Shown here piece after piece: positions 23,345-31,010 of a stretch of 42,344 bases of DNA (its first letter is position 1; each line of letters opens with the position of its first letter). The DNA comes from Synergistaceae bacterium UBA1358 (lineage in GTDB: Bacteria; Synergistota; Synergistia; Synergistales; Synergistaceae). Under the pieces are notes generated by a model. The model saw nothing but the letters and a program-made list of their open reading frames with translations, had not been told where the DNA came from and searched no databases. The translations under genes and the position numbers were made by a program. Location of the stretch: assembly GCA_002306075.1 (NCBI GenBank), contig DBRW01000039.1:1-42344 (forward strand). The letters are read 5' to 3'.

Positions 23345-24796
23345 ATGTCGCCCCTGATATACTATCTGATCGCCTTCGGAGCTTACACCATCTCGATAAT
23401 CCTGATGACAGGACAGTCTTTCGCCTGGAAGGAAACAAGGCTTTCCTTCTATCTCGGGGGACGGAGATTCTCTGCATTTTCGACAACAGCGACATTCTGC
23501 GCGACTTGGATCAGCCCGCTCTCTTTGGTCGGGTTCAGCATGTGGCTGTACAGCGACGGATACGCCGCGTTTTTTGCCTCCGTCAACGGATGGCTGCTGG
23601 GACTGCTCTTTTTCCCGTTCATAGTCAAAAGGCTCAGGCTCAAGCGCGCCCTCTCTCTTCCCGAATGGCTCGAAAAGACATATGGGGACATAAGGGTCAG
23701 GAAACTCGTTGCACTTACGATGGTATTTTTGTACATCCTATATCTTGTTACCCAGTTCAGGGCATTCGGTATAATCGTCTCGTATATGCTCGATATACCT
23801 TCGGGCTTCACCTCTACGTCCCTGATATACCTCTTTGTGCTCTATACGACTTTCGGGGGATATATATCCGTTGTCAGGAGCGATATCCTCAACCTTTTCT
23901 TGATCATCCTGGGAGTGACGGCTGCAGCGGCATATTCGATGCCTTCGGGTTTTTCTCTGGGCGCCGCGGCAGACGTTCTGCTGTTGAAAGACCAGTTGGA
24001 TATGGTCAGATCTCTGAGCTATTCCGAGATCTTTTCTGTCTTTGCCATAATGCTCTCATGGGGGCTCGGAGTCGCTGGAAACCCACAGTACGCAGTCAGG
24101 ATACTGGCATGCCGGACTGAGAAAGACGCATATAAGACCATTGCCGCGTCTCCGTTCATAGTGGGATGGGTGTATATATGCGTGACCTTTTTCATCCTGG
24201 TCTGCAGGTCTTATTATCCTGTCATAGGAGATTTCGAGGAGACCCTTTCATTCGCGAAACTGGGACAGTTCCTGCCGCCGTTTGCCAGTGCGGCCCTTCT
24301 TGTGGGGGTCATCGCAGCCGCGGTAAGCACCGCGAATTCGCAGCTGCTGCTCGCTGCCTGCTCCCTCTGCTACGACCTTTTCCCGATAAAAATGGAAAAG
24401 GGCACAAAAGACCAGCTGGTCTATTACGAAGACAGATTCCTCGTGGTGAACAGGGTGGCAATAACCGTCATCGCTTCGGCGGCTCTGCTTCTTTCCCATG
24501 CGGGCCTGCCGGGTTATCTCATGCTGGGGCGGATAAGCTGGACCCTTGTTGCCATATGTTTCTTCTTCCCTCTGTTTTTACCGTCCTGGATAATAAAGGA
24601 AAAACTCTTTTTCGTTCTAAGCACAGCACTTTCGGTACAGTGTTTTTTGGTCTTTGCCGCCGGGATCAGCCCCGAGAATGCCATGCTTGCAGTCCTGATG
24701 CTGGAGGCTCTTCTCTTTAAAGTATTCAGTTCCTCCTCGTTAAAAACGTACAGTGAGAGTATCTGCCGGGAGGGTCAGGGAAGCCATGCTGAATAA
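23345..24796 (+). CDS. Sodium:solute symporter (SSS family)
   Basis: A 483-residue polytopic protein with about 12-13 membrane helices. The first helices, including SFYLGGRRFSAFSTTATFCATWISPLSLVGFS (read in parts at about 34-65), and the later GVIAAAVSTANSQLLLAACSLCYDLF (about 318-343) match the SSS/SLC5 fold, where the second segment helps form a Na+ site. ATG 23345 lies eight bases after GGAGGA. Its end overlaps the histidine kinase start by 11 bp. In CbrA-type sensors an SSS transporter is fused to a kinase; here the two parts are adjacent genes, so it may be a transporter, a sensor, or both. The substrate is unknown. Confidence 0.88.
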   Translation: MSPLIYYLIAFGAYTISIILMTGQSFAWKETRLSFYLGGRRFSAFSTTATFCATWISPLSLVGFSMWLYSDGYAAFFASVNGWLLGLLFFPFIVKRLRLKRALSLPEWLEKTYGDIRVRKLVALTMVFLYILYLVTQFRAFGIIVSYMLDIPSGFTSTSLIYLFVLYTTFGGYISVVRSDILNLFLIILGVTAAAAYSMPSGFSLGAAADVLLLKDQLDMVRSLSYSEIFSVFAIMLSWGLGVAGNPQYAVRILACRTEKDAYKTIAASPFIVGWVYICVTFFILVCRSYYPVIGDFEETLSFAKLGQFLPPFASAALLVGVIAAAVSTANSQLLLAACSLCYDLFPIKMEKGTKDQLVYYEDRFLVVNRVAITVIASAALLLSHAGLPGYLMLGRISWTLVAICFFFPLFLPSWIIKEKLFFVLSTALSVQCFLVFAAGISPENAMLAVLMLEALLFKVFSSSSLKTYSESICREGQGSHAE

Positions 24797-26156
24797 ATAC
24801 AGCCTTGAGACCCTGATGAAATGGATATTCATGTCGCTGGCGGTCTCGATGGTCGCGCTTACTCTGGGCGCAAGGCTCCACCAAAGCTATGCCGCGAAAA
24901 AAAGTGCTGCGGTCGAATCAGGCAAAGAGCTGGCGGTCATATCAGACGAAAGAAAGTATTCTCTCCCGAAAGAGATCGTAATGGGACAGCTTGGGCCATT
25001 CTGGAGAGAATCTCTCCCAGACGAAAAGCCTGAGCTGGTGATCAGAAACGGAGAGAGCACGCTAGGTTTCGATCTTGACCCCAAAAGCATCATTATCTCC
25101 TTGGTCGAAGAGGAAAGGTATCTGATATTAGTCGGTCTGCTCGGTCTGATCGTGGCTGTGGAGCTGGCCGTCCTCATATCTTATGTGCTGACCCGCCCTC
25201 TCAGGCGCCTTGCCTGGGGATGCAGACAGATAGCGCAGGGGAGCCGCGTAAAAATAAGGCACAACGCACTAAGCCCCTACGAATTCCACGAACTTACAGA
25301 CAGTTTCAATGAGATGGCCAATGAGTTGGAAAAGTGGAAAGAGGTCCAAAAACAGGTAAGCAGGATGGACAGGCTGGCCGCCCTGGGTGAGATGATCTCC
25401 GGCCTTTCGCATGAGATCAGGAATCCCCTCGCGAGCATACGGATACAGCTGGACCTCCTGAGGATGGAAATAGGATCCATCCACGAAGAGGGGAGATCTT
25501 CCGAAGAGATCGCGCTTTGCGATGCAAAAGAGTACATCTCGATACTTGACAGCGAGATAGACAGGTTGAACAAAACAGTATCCCAGCTTCTTTCTTTCGT
25601 GCGCCCCAAACAGCAGATAATTTCGAAGGTGAGCCTGGATGACATCCTTTCCTGGTGTGAGTCCATGGTGAAGTCACAGGCCGAGAAGCAGGGCATAGCG
25701 CTTATGACAGGGAGGATCGGCGGTGCCGTTTCCGTGTTGGCGGACAGCGAAATGCTCCGGCACATCGTCATGAATCTCTCTCTCAACGCCATCCAGTCGA
25801 TGGATCCATTGGACGGAGAGAGAAAGAAGGTGCTTTCGATCGTGGTCGGCAGGACAGCAACCGTTAATGGGACAGGGGAAACGGGGGTCATACGCGTGAG
25901 CGACACCGGCCCCGGGATACCGGAAGAGATACAGCACCGCATCTTTGACCCATTTTTTACTACACGCCAGGATGGGACAGGGCTGGGGCTGAGCATAGTC
26001 CAGAGGATAGCTGAAGGGTTCGGGGGGACTGTCTCAATGGAGACCTCGTCCGAAGGGACTGTTTTCAGCGTTTTTATCCCTCTGGCGGATGAGGGACAGC
26101 AGGGCACCATTTTTCAGCATATGGAGGCGCAGTCGAATGAATATATGGATAGTTGA
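24786..26156 (+). CDS. Membrane sensor histidine kinase (NtrB-like)
   Basis: A 456-residue kinase. It has one membrane helix at about 12-32, an extracytoplasmic part of about 80 residues, a second helix at about 112-136, then HAMP (about 137-190). The dimerisation domain has the phosphate-accepting His209 in LSHEIRNPLASI. ATP-binding boxes follow: N (NLSLNAIQSM), G1 (VSDTGPGIPEE), F (DPFFTT) and G2 (DGTGLGLSIVQRI). ATG 24786 overlaps the symporter stop. It should phosphorylate the regulator encoded right after it, with which it also overlaps. The small sensor part suggests that the signal comes through the membrane helices or the neighbouring symporter. Confidence 0.93.
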   Translation: MLNKYSLETLMKWIFMSLAVSMVALTLGARLHQSYAAKKSAAVESGKELAVISDERKYSLPKEIVMGQLGPFWRESLPDEKPELVIRNGESTLGFDLDPKSIIISLVEEERYLILVGLLGLIVAVELAVLISYVLTRPLRRLAWGCRQIAQGSRVKIRHNALSPYEFHELTDSFNEMANELEKWKEVQKQVSRMDRLAALGEMISGLSHEIRNPLASIRIQLDLLRMEIGSIHEEGRSSEEIALCDAKEYISILDSEIDRLNKTVSQLLSFVRPKQQIISKVSLDDILSWCESMVKSQAEKQGIALMTGRIGGAVSVLADSEMLRHIVMNLSLNAIQSMDPLDGERKKVLSIVVGRTATVNGTGETGVIRVSDTGPGIPEEIQHRIFDPFFTTRQDGTGLGLSIVQRIAEGFGGTVSMETSSEGTVFSVFIPLADEGQQGTIFQHMEAQSNEYMDS

Positions 26157-27492
26157 CGATGAGATCAACCTGGCGAACGGGTTGAAAAGGGCTTTTGAAA
26201 AAAGCGGCTACAGCGCAAAAACTGCGAAGACACTGTCGGAGCTCAACCAGCTCCTCGGCGCCGAGATACCGGCGGTTATACTTCTGGACCAGCGGCTTCC
26301 GGACGGCGACGGTATCGATGTCCTTCCCGCGATATTGAAACAGTATCCGAGGTGCAAGGTCATCCTGATGACTGCCTTCGGTGATTCGAGGCTTGTGGTC
26401 AAAGCGATCCAGGAGGGCGCATACAACTATCTGGACAAGCCGTTCCCGCTCGATGCGGCGAAAAACATGGTGGAAAGGGCAGTGGAATCGATCCGTTTCA
26501 GGAATCAGGCGGAGTTCCTTATTTCCGAAGGCCCGAACATGCTCCTGGGTTCATCCAACGAAATGGACAAGGTAAGGGAGACCATAAAAAAGATAGCCCA
26601 GCACCCCGACATATCAGTACTGCTCAGGGGCGAGAGCGGAACAGGCAAAGAGGTGGCGGCAAGGATGATCCACAGTGCATCCGGCTCAAAGGGTGATTTT
26701 GTCGCCCTTAACTGCTCTGCGATACCCGAAACGCTTCTCGAAGCGGAACTTTTTGGCTATCAGAAAGGAGCCTATACCGGAGCTGACTCCGATAAGCAGG
26801 GACTTATAGAAATTGCAGACAAGGGGACTCTCTTCCTTGACGAGATAGGTGACATGCCGCCCTCCCTCCAGAGCAAACTCTTCCGTTTCCTTGACCAGAG
26901 ATCATTCAGACCTTTGGGGAGCACCAAAGAAAAAAAAGTGAGCCTTAACCTCATTTGCGCGACCTGCGTCGATCTCGAGAAATATGTACAGGAAGAGAAG
27001 TTCAGAAAGGATCTTTTCTTCCGCATCTCCGTGCTCCCGATAACCATACCTCCGCTCAGGGAGAGGGGAAAGGATGTCCTGGAGCTGGCATCTTACTTTC
27101 TCGCCGAGTTCTCAAAAAGGCTGGGTAAGTCAGCCTCGGCTTTCACAGACGAGGTAAAGGAGCTTTTCCTTCTTTACTCCTGGCCGGGCAATGTCAGGGA
27201 GCTGCGCAACCTGATCGAGAGGATACTCATACTCAAGGACGATTCGGACGATACTGTGAGGCTCGCCGACCTTCCGCCTGAAATGCTTGAAATGCAGCAT
27301 TACATGCCCATGGGCACCCAGGCCAGATATATGGACGGGGGATCTCTGCCCGAAATGATAGACAGGATCGAAAAGGAATATATCGAATCGGCCCTGGCAA
27401 AATGCCAGGGGAACCGGACTCAGGCTGCCGAAGAGCTGGGCATATCGAGGTTCTCTCTGCTGAGAAGGATGCAGAGGCATGGACTCGCGTGA
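26137..27492 (+). CDS. NtrC-type sigma-54-dependent response regulator
   Basis: A 451-residue activator. The receiver domain has Asp7, Asp8, the phosphate acceptor Asp51, Thr79 and Lys101. The AAA+ domain has Walker A GESGTGKE (165-172), GAYTGA (211-216, the loop that touches sigma-54; canonical GAFTGA), Walker B GTLFLDEIGD (about 231-240) and the arginine-containing FRKDLFFRI. The C-terminal Fis-type helix-turn-helix lies in NRTQAAEELGISRFSLLRRM (about 428-447). It uses ATP to open promoters held by sigma-54. ATG 26137 lies nine bases after GGAGG, within the kinase gene. The sigma-54 gene starts inside its 3' end. Confidence 0.95.
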   Translation: MNIWIVDDEINLANGLKRAFEKSGYSAKTAKTLSELNQLLGAEIPAVILLDQRLPDGDGIDVLPAILKQYPRCKVILMTAFGDSRLVVKAIQEGAYNYLDKPFPLDAAKNMVERAVESIRFRNQAEFLISEGPNMLLGSSNEMDKVRETIKKIAQHPDISVLLRGESGTGKEVAARMIHSASGSKGDFVALNCSAIPETLLEAELFGYQKGAYTGADSDKQGLIEIADKGTLFLDEIGDMPPSLQSKLFRFLDQRSFRPLGSTKEKKVSLNLICATCVDLEKYVQEEKFRKDLFFRISVLPITIPPLRERGKDVLELASYFLAEFSKRLGKSASAFTDEVKELFLLYSWPGNVRELRNLIERILILKDDSDDTVRLADLPPEMLEMQHYMPMGTQARYMDGGSLPEMIDRIEKEYIESALAKCQGNRTQAAEELGISRFSLLRRMQRHGLA

Positions 27493-28720
27493 ACCGGGCC
27501 TGTTGCAGAGACCCGCAGCAAAAACTGCACTCAGGCTGGATCCGAAGATCCTTCTCGGATCTAATCTTCTGTTCGTCCCACTGGAAGGATTGACCGAAGA
27601 GTGTGCAAAGATCCTCGGTGACAATCCGTTTTTTTATTTTGCTCCGCCCGGATGGCAGAGCAGGGATGCAGACATAGACGAATTGGATCCGGACTCTGTG
27701 CCGGCCCCCAAGAGCATTGAGGAACATCTCTCTCTGCAGGTGGCCACCTGTCCCAGGGTATCGGACCTCGCCCCTCCGTTTTCTTCCGCGGCTTTCTGGT
27801 GTTCGTTCCTGGACGAAAAGGGATACCTCAACACGTCGGTAGCTGAGATAGCCGCCGAGATGGGCACCTCGGCAGAGGCCGCCGCGGAGTGCATCAAAAG
27901 CCTGCAGGATTATGTCGAACCTCCGGGCCTTTTCGCCTCTGACCTGAGATCGTCTCTTCTCATCCAGCTTGAGAGGTCGGGCCTTGCGGGAAGCCTGCCT
28001 TGGAAGATGCTGACGTATGGGCATATATACCTTGAAGAGAGGCGATTTTCCGAACTGTCCCGCATGATGGGCTGCGGAGAGGAAGATCTGAATGAAGCGC
28101 TTAACCTTCTGAGAAAGCTCGACCCATCTCCCGGTAAGAATTTCCATACCATCCGGCCTGCCTACCCCGAAATAGAATTTATCATTGAGTCCGGCCGGCC
28201 CTATCCGAAACTTATTCTTGAAAACCTTCCCAGGATCTGCATCTCCGTCTCCGATATGTCTGTATCCGAAGAGGGTATCCTCTGTCAGAAATGGATGAGG
28301 CCATTCTGGTCGAGAGCCAGGACCGCACTTACAAGGCTTGGGATGAGATACAGAACGCTGCTGAAGATATCTTTTGTGATCGCGGAAGTACAGTCCGGGT
28401 TTCTCAGGGGCGAAACGGATGCCGTCTCCCCCCTGACATACGAGACTGCTGCAAAGAGGCTGTCGCTCAGCGTTTCAACGGTCCACCGCGCCGTGGACGA
28501 CACCTGGTGCCGCCATTTGGGCAGAACGATAAGGATGAAAACTTTTTTTTCCAGAGGGGCATCATCAAGGCCGGATCTCAGCGTAAAAGAGCTTCGATCC
28601 GCCATACTGGAGCTTAACATGTCCGGAAAAAACGACAGGGAGATCGGTGAAATACTTGCCATACCGACGAGGACCATCAACTACCACAGGGCAAAGATGA
28701 GTCTGCCTGCAAAAAGGTGA
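27479..28720 (+). CDS. rpoN: RNA polymerase sigma-54 factor
   Basis: A 413-residue sigma-54. The N-terminal activator-interacting region is short and poor in the usual Gln-Leu repeats (LLQRPAAKTALRLDPKILLG, about 8-27). The core-binding part has LDEKGYLNTSVAEIA and LQDYVEPPGLFASDLRSSLLIQL (about 108-165), typical of the family. The DNA-binding helix-turn-helix is in TYETAAKRLSLSVSTVHRAV (about 320-339), then KTFFSRG. The RpoN box, normally ARRTVAKYRE, is PTRTINYHRA at 396-405: the R-T core and a later Arg remain, the rest differs. ATG 27479 overlaps the regulator by 14 bp. Linkage to its own kinase and activator is unusual and suggests a dedicated sigma factor. Confidence 0.9.
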   Translation: MDSREPGLLQRPAAKTALRLDPKILLGSNLLFVPLEGLTEECAKILGDNPFFYFAPPGWQSRDADIDELDPDSVPAPKSIEEHLSLQVATCPRVSDLAPPFSSAAFWCSFLDEKGYLNTSVAEIAAEMGTSAEAAAECIKSLQDYVEPPGLFASDLRSSLLIQLERSGLAGSLPWKMLTYGHIYLEERRFSELSRMMGCGEEDLNEALNLLRKLDPSPGKNFHTIRPAYPEIEFIIESGRPYPKLILENLPRICISVSDMSVSEEGILCQKWMRPFWSRARTALTRLGMRYRTLLKISFVIAEVQSGFLRGETDAVSPLTYETAAKRLSLSVSTVHRAVDDTWCRHLGRTIRMKTFFSRGASSRPDLSVKELRSAILELNMSGKNDREIGEILAIPTRTINYHRAKMSLPAKR

Positions 28721-28998
28721 ATATTCCAAATAATCTGTAATGTGTGTAATATTGCATGGCGTGTGCGGAAAGCGCACGTTATGGCTTAGTTTCAACTTCA
28801 GCTCGCAATTTTCATCAATGAAAGTCATTTAACTTTTCTTCAAATACCTGCCCGTATTTCTTAATAACAAAGTTATTTGTGACGATCTGGATCGATATTG
28901 ATTGTGTTGCTGTGATAACACGATAAAGGCGATATTTTAGCAACTTTTTTGCATGTATATAGGCAGGGTAAAAATTTATTTGGAGGTGCTTGATTATT
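28721..28998 (+). other. Regulatory region between rpoN and the pxp operon
   Basis: 278 bp without a gene. It holds a 7-bp hairpin (28760-28766 with 28772-28778) with no T tract, a tandem TGTAAT near 28737-28750, and two inverted repeats that could bind an activator: ACAAA-gtta-TTTGT (28867-28880) and GTGTT-N8-AACAC (28904-28921). They lie 20-70 bp upstream of a candidate -24/-12 element. No good sigma-70 promoter is seen. Confidence 0.5.
28938..28953 (+). promoter_or_regulatory. Candidate sigma-54 (-24/-12) promoter
   Basis: TAGCAA (28938-28943), five bases, then TTGCA (28949-28953) aligns with the consensus TGGCAC-N5-TTGCA at the right spacing. The -12 element is perfect, but the -24 GG is AG, a mismatch at a nearly invariant base. 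It lies 45 bp before the permease ATG and directly downstream of a sigma-54/NtrC-type operon. The altered RpoN box of that sigma factor might tolerate an altered -24. Confidence 0.4.
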
Positions 28999-30204
28999 AT
29001 GGAAGAAAAAAAGAAAGATTCTGGTTCAGCGGCAAGTGTCCTTATCGGTGCGGCATTTTTGATGGCGACTTCGGCGATAGGGCCGGGGTTCCTTACGCAG
29101 ACAGCGGTGTTTACAGACAAGCTGAAAGCGGCGTTCGCATTTGCAATTTTGGTCTCTATCCTCATCGACATAATCGTGCAGATGAATATCTGGCGCATCC
29201 TCGGAGTTTCGGGCAAGCGCGCACAGGACGTAGCGAATGAGGTATTCCCGGGGCTGGGATATTTCCTTGCTTTCCTTGTCGCACTGGGCGGACTTGTCTT
29301 TAACATAGGCAACGTAGGAGGCGCAGCCATGGGACTGAACGTAATGCTTGGCGTGCCTCTGGTCCCCGGTGCGATCGCAAGCGCCATCGTGGCTATAGCC
29401 CTTTTCCTCAACAAGGAGATGGGCAAGGCCATGGACAACTTCGCAAAGGTCCTTGGAGTGGTAATGATCGCAATGGTCCTCTTCATGGTCTTCAAGACAC
29501 AGCCCCCTGTGGCATTGGCTCTTAAGGAGACGGTACTTCCGTCGACCATCGACTGGATGACGATCCTTACGCTCGTCGGAGGAACAGTCGGCGGATACAT
29601 CACGTTTGCAGGGGCACACCGCATTATCGATGCGGGGATAACGGGTATGGACAATATCAAACACATCTCGTCCGGATCGGTCAAGGCGATCTCGATCACC
29701 GGTATCATGAGATACCTCCTCTTCCTCGCGATCCTGGGCGTTATAGCGACCGGAGCGACGCTTGATCCCAAGAATCCCCCGGCATCGGCGTTCCTTATCG
29801 GGGCGGGGCAGATAGGCTACCGTATCTTCGGCGTGATACTCTGGTGCGCGGCGATCACATCCGTAGTAGGTGCGTCTTACACTTCGATATCCTTCCTCAG
29901 GACCCTTTTCTCCAAAGTCGAACAGTATTCGCGCTACTGGATCATAGGGTTTATCTGCGTCTCTTCGGGTATTTTCGCAACGATGGGCAATCCTGTCGCA
30001 CTTCTGATAGTCGCAGGTTCACTGAACGGACTGATCCTTCCTGTATCACTTGGAGTCACACTGCTTGCAGCCTTCAACAAGAAGATCGTGGGACCGGATT
30101 ATCACCATCCGAAAGTTCTGGCTGCGCTGGGCTGGATAATGGTCCTGTTCACCGCATGGATGGGCTTCAAATCTTTGGCCGGAATAGCAAAACTTTTTTC
30201 ATAA
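28999..30204 (+). CDS. NRAMP-fold permease lacking the metal-binding motif
   Basis: A 401-residue protein with about 11 membrane helices. Residues 26-35 (AIGPGFLTQT) correspond to the start of the first NRAMP helix, but the DPGN metal-binding motif that should follow about seven residues later is absent (TAVFTDKL instead). The second unwound helix reads TFAGAHRIIDAG, with only the His of the usual MPH. Without these ligands it is unlikely to carry Mn2+ or Fe2+. It heads an operon with pxpBCA and DUF1445, as YcsG does in the Bacillus subtilis ycs-kip region, so I infer uptake of 5-oxoproline or a related acid. ATG 28999 follows GGAGG; an earlier in-frame TTG is too close to that site. Confidence 0.82.
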   Translation: MEEKKKDSGSAASVLIGAAFLMATSAIGPGFLTQTAVFTDKLKAAFAFAILVSILIDIIVQMNIWRILGVSGKRAQDVANEVFPGLGYFLAFLVALGGLVFNIGNVGGAAMGLNVMLGVPLVPGAIASAIVAIALFLNKEMGKAMDNFAKVLGVVMIAMVLFMVFKTQPPVALALKETVLPSTIDWMTILTLVGGTVGGYITFAGAHRIIDAGITGMDNIKHISSGSVKAISITGIMRYLLFLAILGVIATGATLDPKNPPASAFLIGAGQIGYRIFGVILWCAAITSVVGASYTSISFLRTLFSKVEQYSRYWIIGFICVSSGIFATMGNPVALLIVAGSLNGLILPVSLGVTLLAAFNKKIVGPDYHHPKVLAALGWIMVLFTAWMGFKSLAGIAKLFS

Positions 30205-30215
30205 AGAAGATGTAC

Positions 30216-30249
30216 AATCAGATGGGAGAGCTTTTTCTCCCATCTGATT
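30216..30249 (+). other. Intercistronic 14-bp hairpin
   Basis: AATCAGATGGGAGA (30216-30229) pairs perfectly with TCTCCCATCTGATT (30236-30249), with a 6-nt loop. No T tract follows on the plus strand. It lies between the permease and pxpB, ending just before the pxpB ribosome site. It may stabilise or separate parts of the mRNA, or reduce downstream expression. Confidence 0.7.
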
Positions 30250-30270
30250 TGAAAACAAGGGGTGGTTTAA

Positions 30271-31008
30271 GTGTCTGTATATATAGAGGAACCTAGATAC
30301 CTGACCGCCGGTGAATCCTGCGTCGTAGCGGAATTTGCCGATGAGATCGACAGGGGCGCGAATGACGCGGTCATGGAATTGAAGAGATATATGACGGGAC
30401 AGAGTGAGATCCCGATAATAGAGTGTCTGCCGACATACAGATCACTTGCCGTCTATTTTGACCCCACCGTGGTCAGTGCGGATGATGTCGTCAGAGTCGC
30501 ACGGAAAGCTCCGATATCGGTAAAGAGCGATGCCGCGGCAGCGATGACGGAGATATCGATTCCGGTCTGCTACGGCGGAGAATACGGACCTGACATAGCC
30601 AATGTCGCGGAACATGCGGGGATATCGGAAGAAGAGGTAATAAAAAGACACAGCTCCAGGGCATGCCATTGTTACATGATAGGCTTCATGCCCGGCTTCG
30701 CCTATCTTGGCGGCATGGACGAGAGCATTGCCACGCCCAGGCTTACGAACCCCCGCACGGTGATCAAGGGAGGAAGCGTAGGGATCGCCGGGAAACAGAC
30801 CGGGATATACCCGATAGACAGCCCGGGAGGATGGCAGCTGATCGGCCGTACGCCGCTCCGGCTATTCACTCCCGAAGCCTCGCGCCCGACTTTGATAGAG
30901 GCCGGTTATGAAGTGCGCTTCGTTCCGGTTTCGGAAGAGGAATATAAAAAAATCGAGGCCGAAGTGGCTGCGGGGACCTACAAGCCCCTCATAACGGAGG
31001 CGAAATAA
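30271..31008 (+). CDS. pxpB: 5-oxoprolinase subunit PxpB (KipI-like)
   Basis: A 245-residue cyclophilin-like subunit of the ATP-dependent 5-oxoprolinase PxpABC, which opens 5-oxo-L-proline to glutamate. The hallmark stretch is GFMPGFAYLGGMDESIATPR followed by KGGSVGIAGKQTGIYPIDSPGGWQLIGRTP (about 130-190, given in parts). GTG 30271 lies eight bases after AAGGGG; no ATG fits. Its stop is two bases from pxpC. In B. subtilis the homologue KipI was first described as a kinase inhibitor, but the oxoprolinase role fits this operon. Confidence 0.92.
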   Translation: MSVYIEEPRYLTAGESCVVAEFADEIDRGANDAVMELKRYMTGQSEIPIIECLPTYRSLAVYFDPTVVSADDVVRVARKAPISVKSDAAAAMTEISIPVCYGGEYGPDIANVAEHAGISEEEVIKRHSSRACHCYMIGFMPGFAYLGGMDESIATPRLTNPRTVIKGGSVGIAGKQTGIYPIDSPGGWQLIGRTPLRLFTPEASRPTLIEAGYEVRFVPVSEEEYKKIEAEVAAGTYKPLITEAK

Positions 31009-31010
31009 CC

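Noticed and set aside
24786..25000. The symporter and kinase as one gene split by a sequencing error
   Set aside because: The kinase has its own start and N-terminal membrane helix, and the 11-bp overlap is in a different frame with a natural stop, so two genes are the simpler reading.
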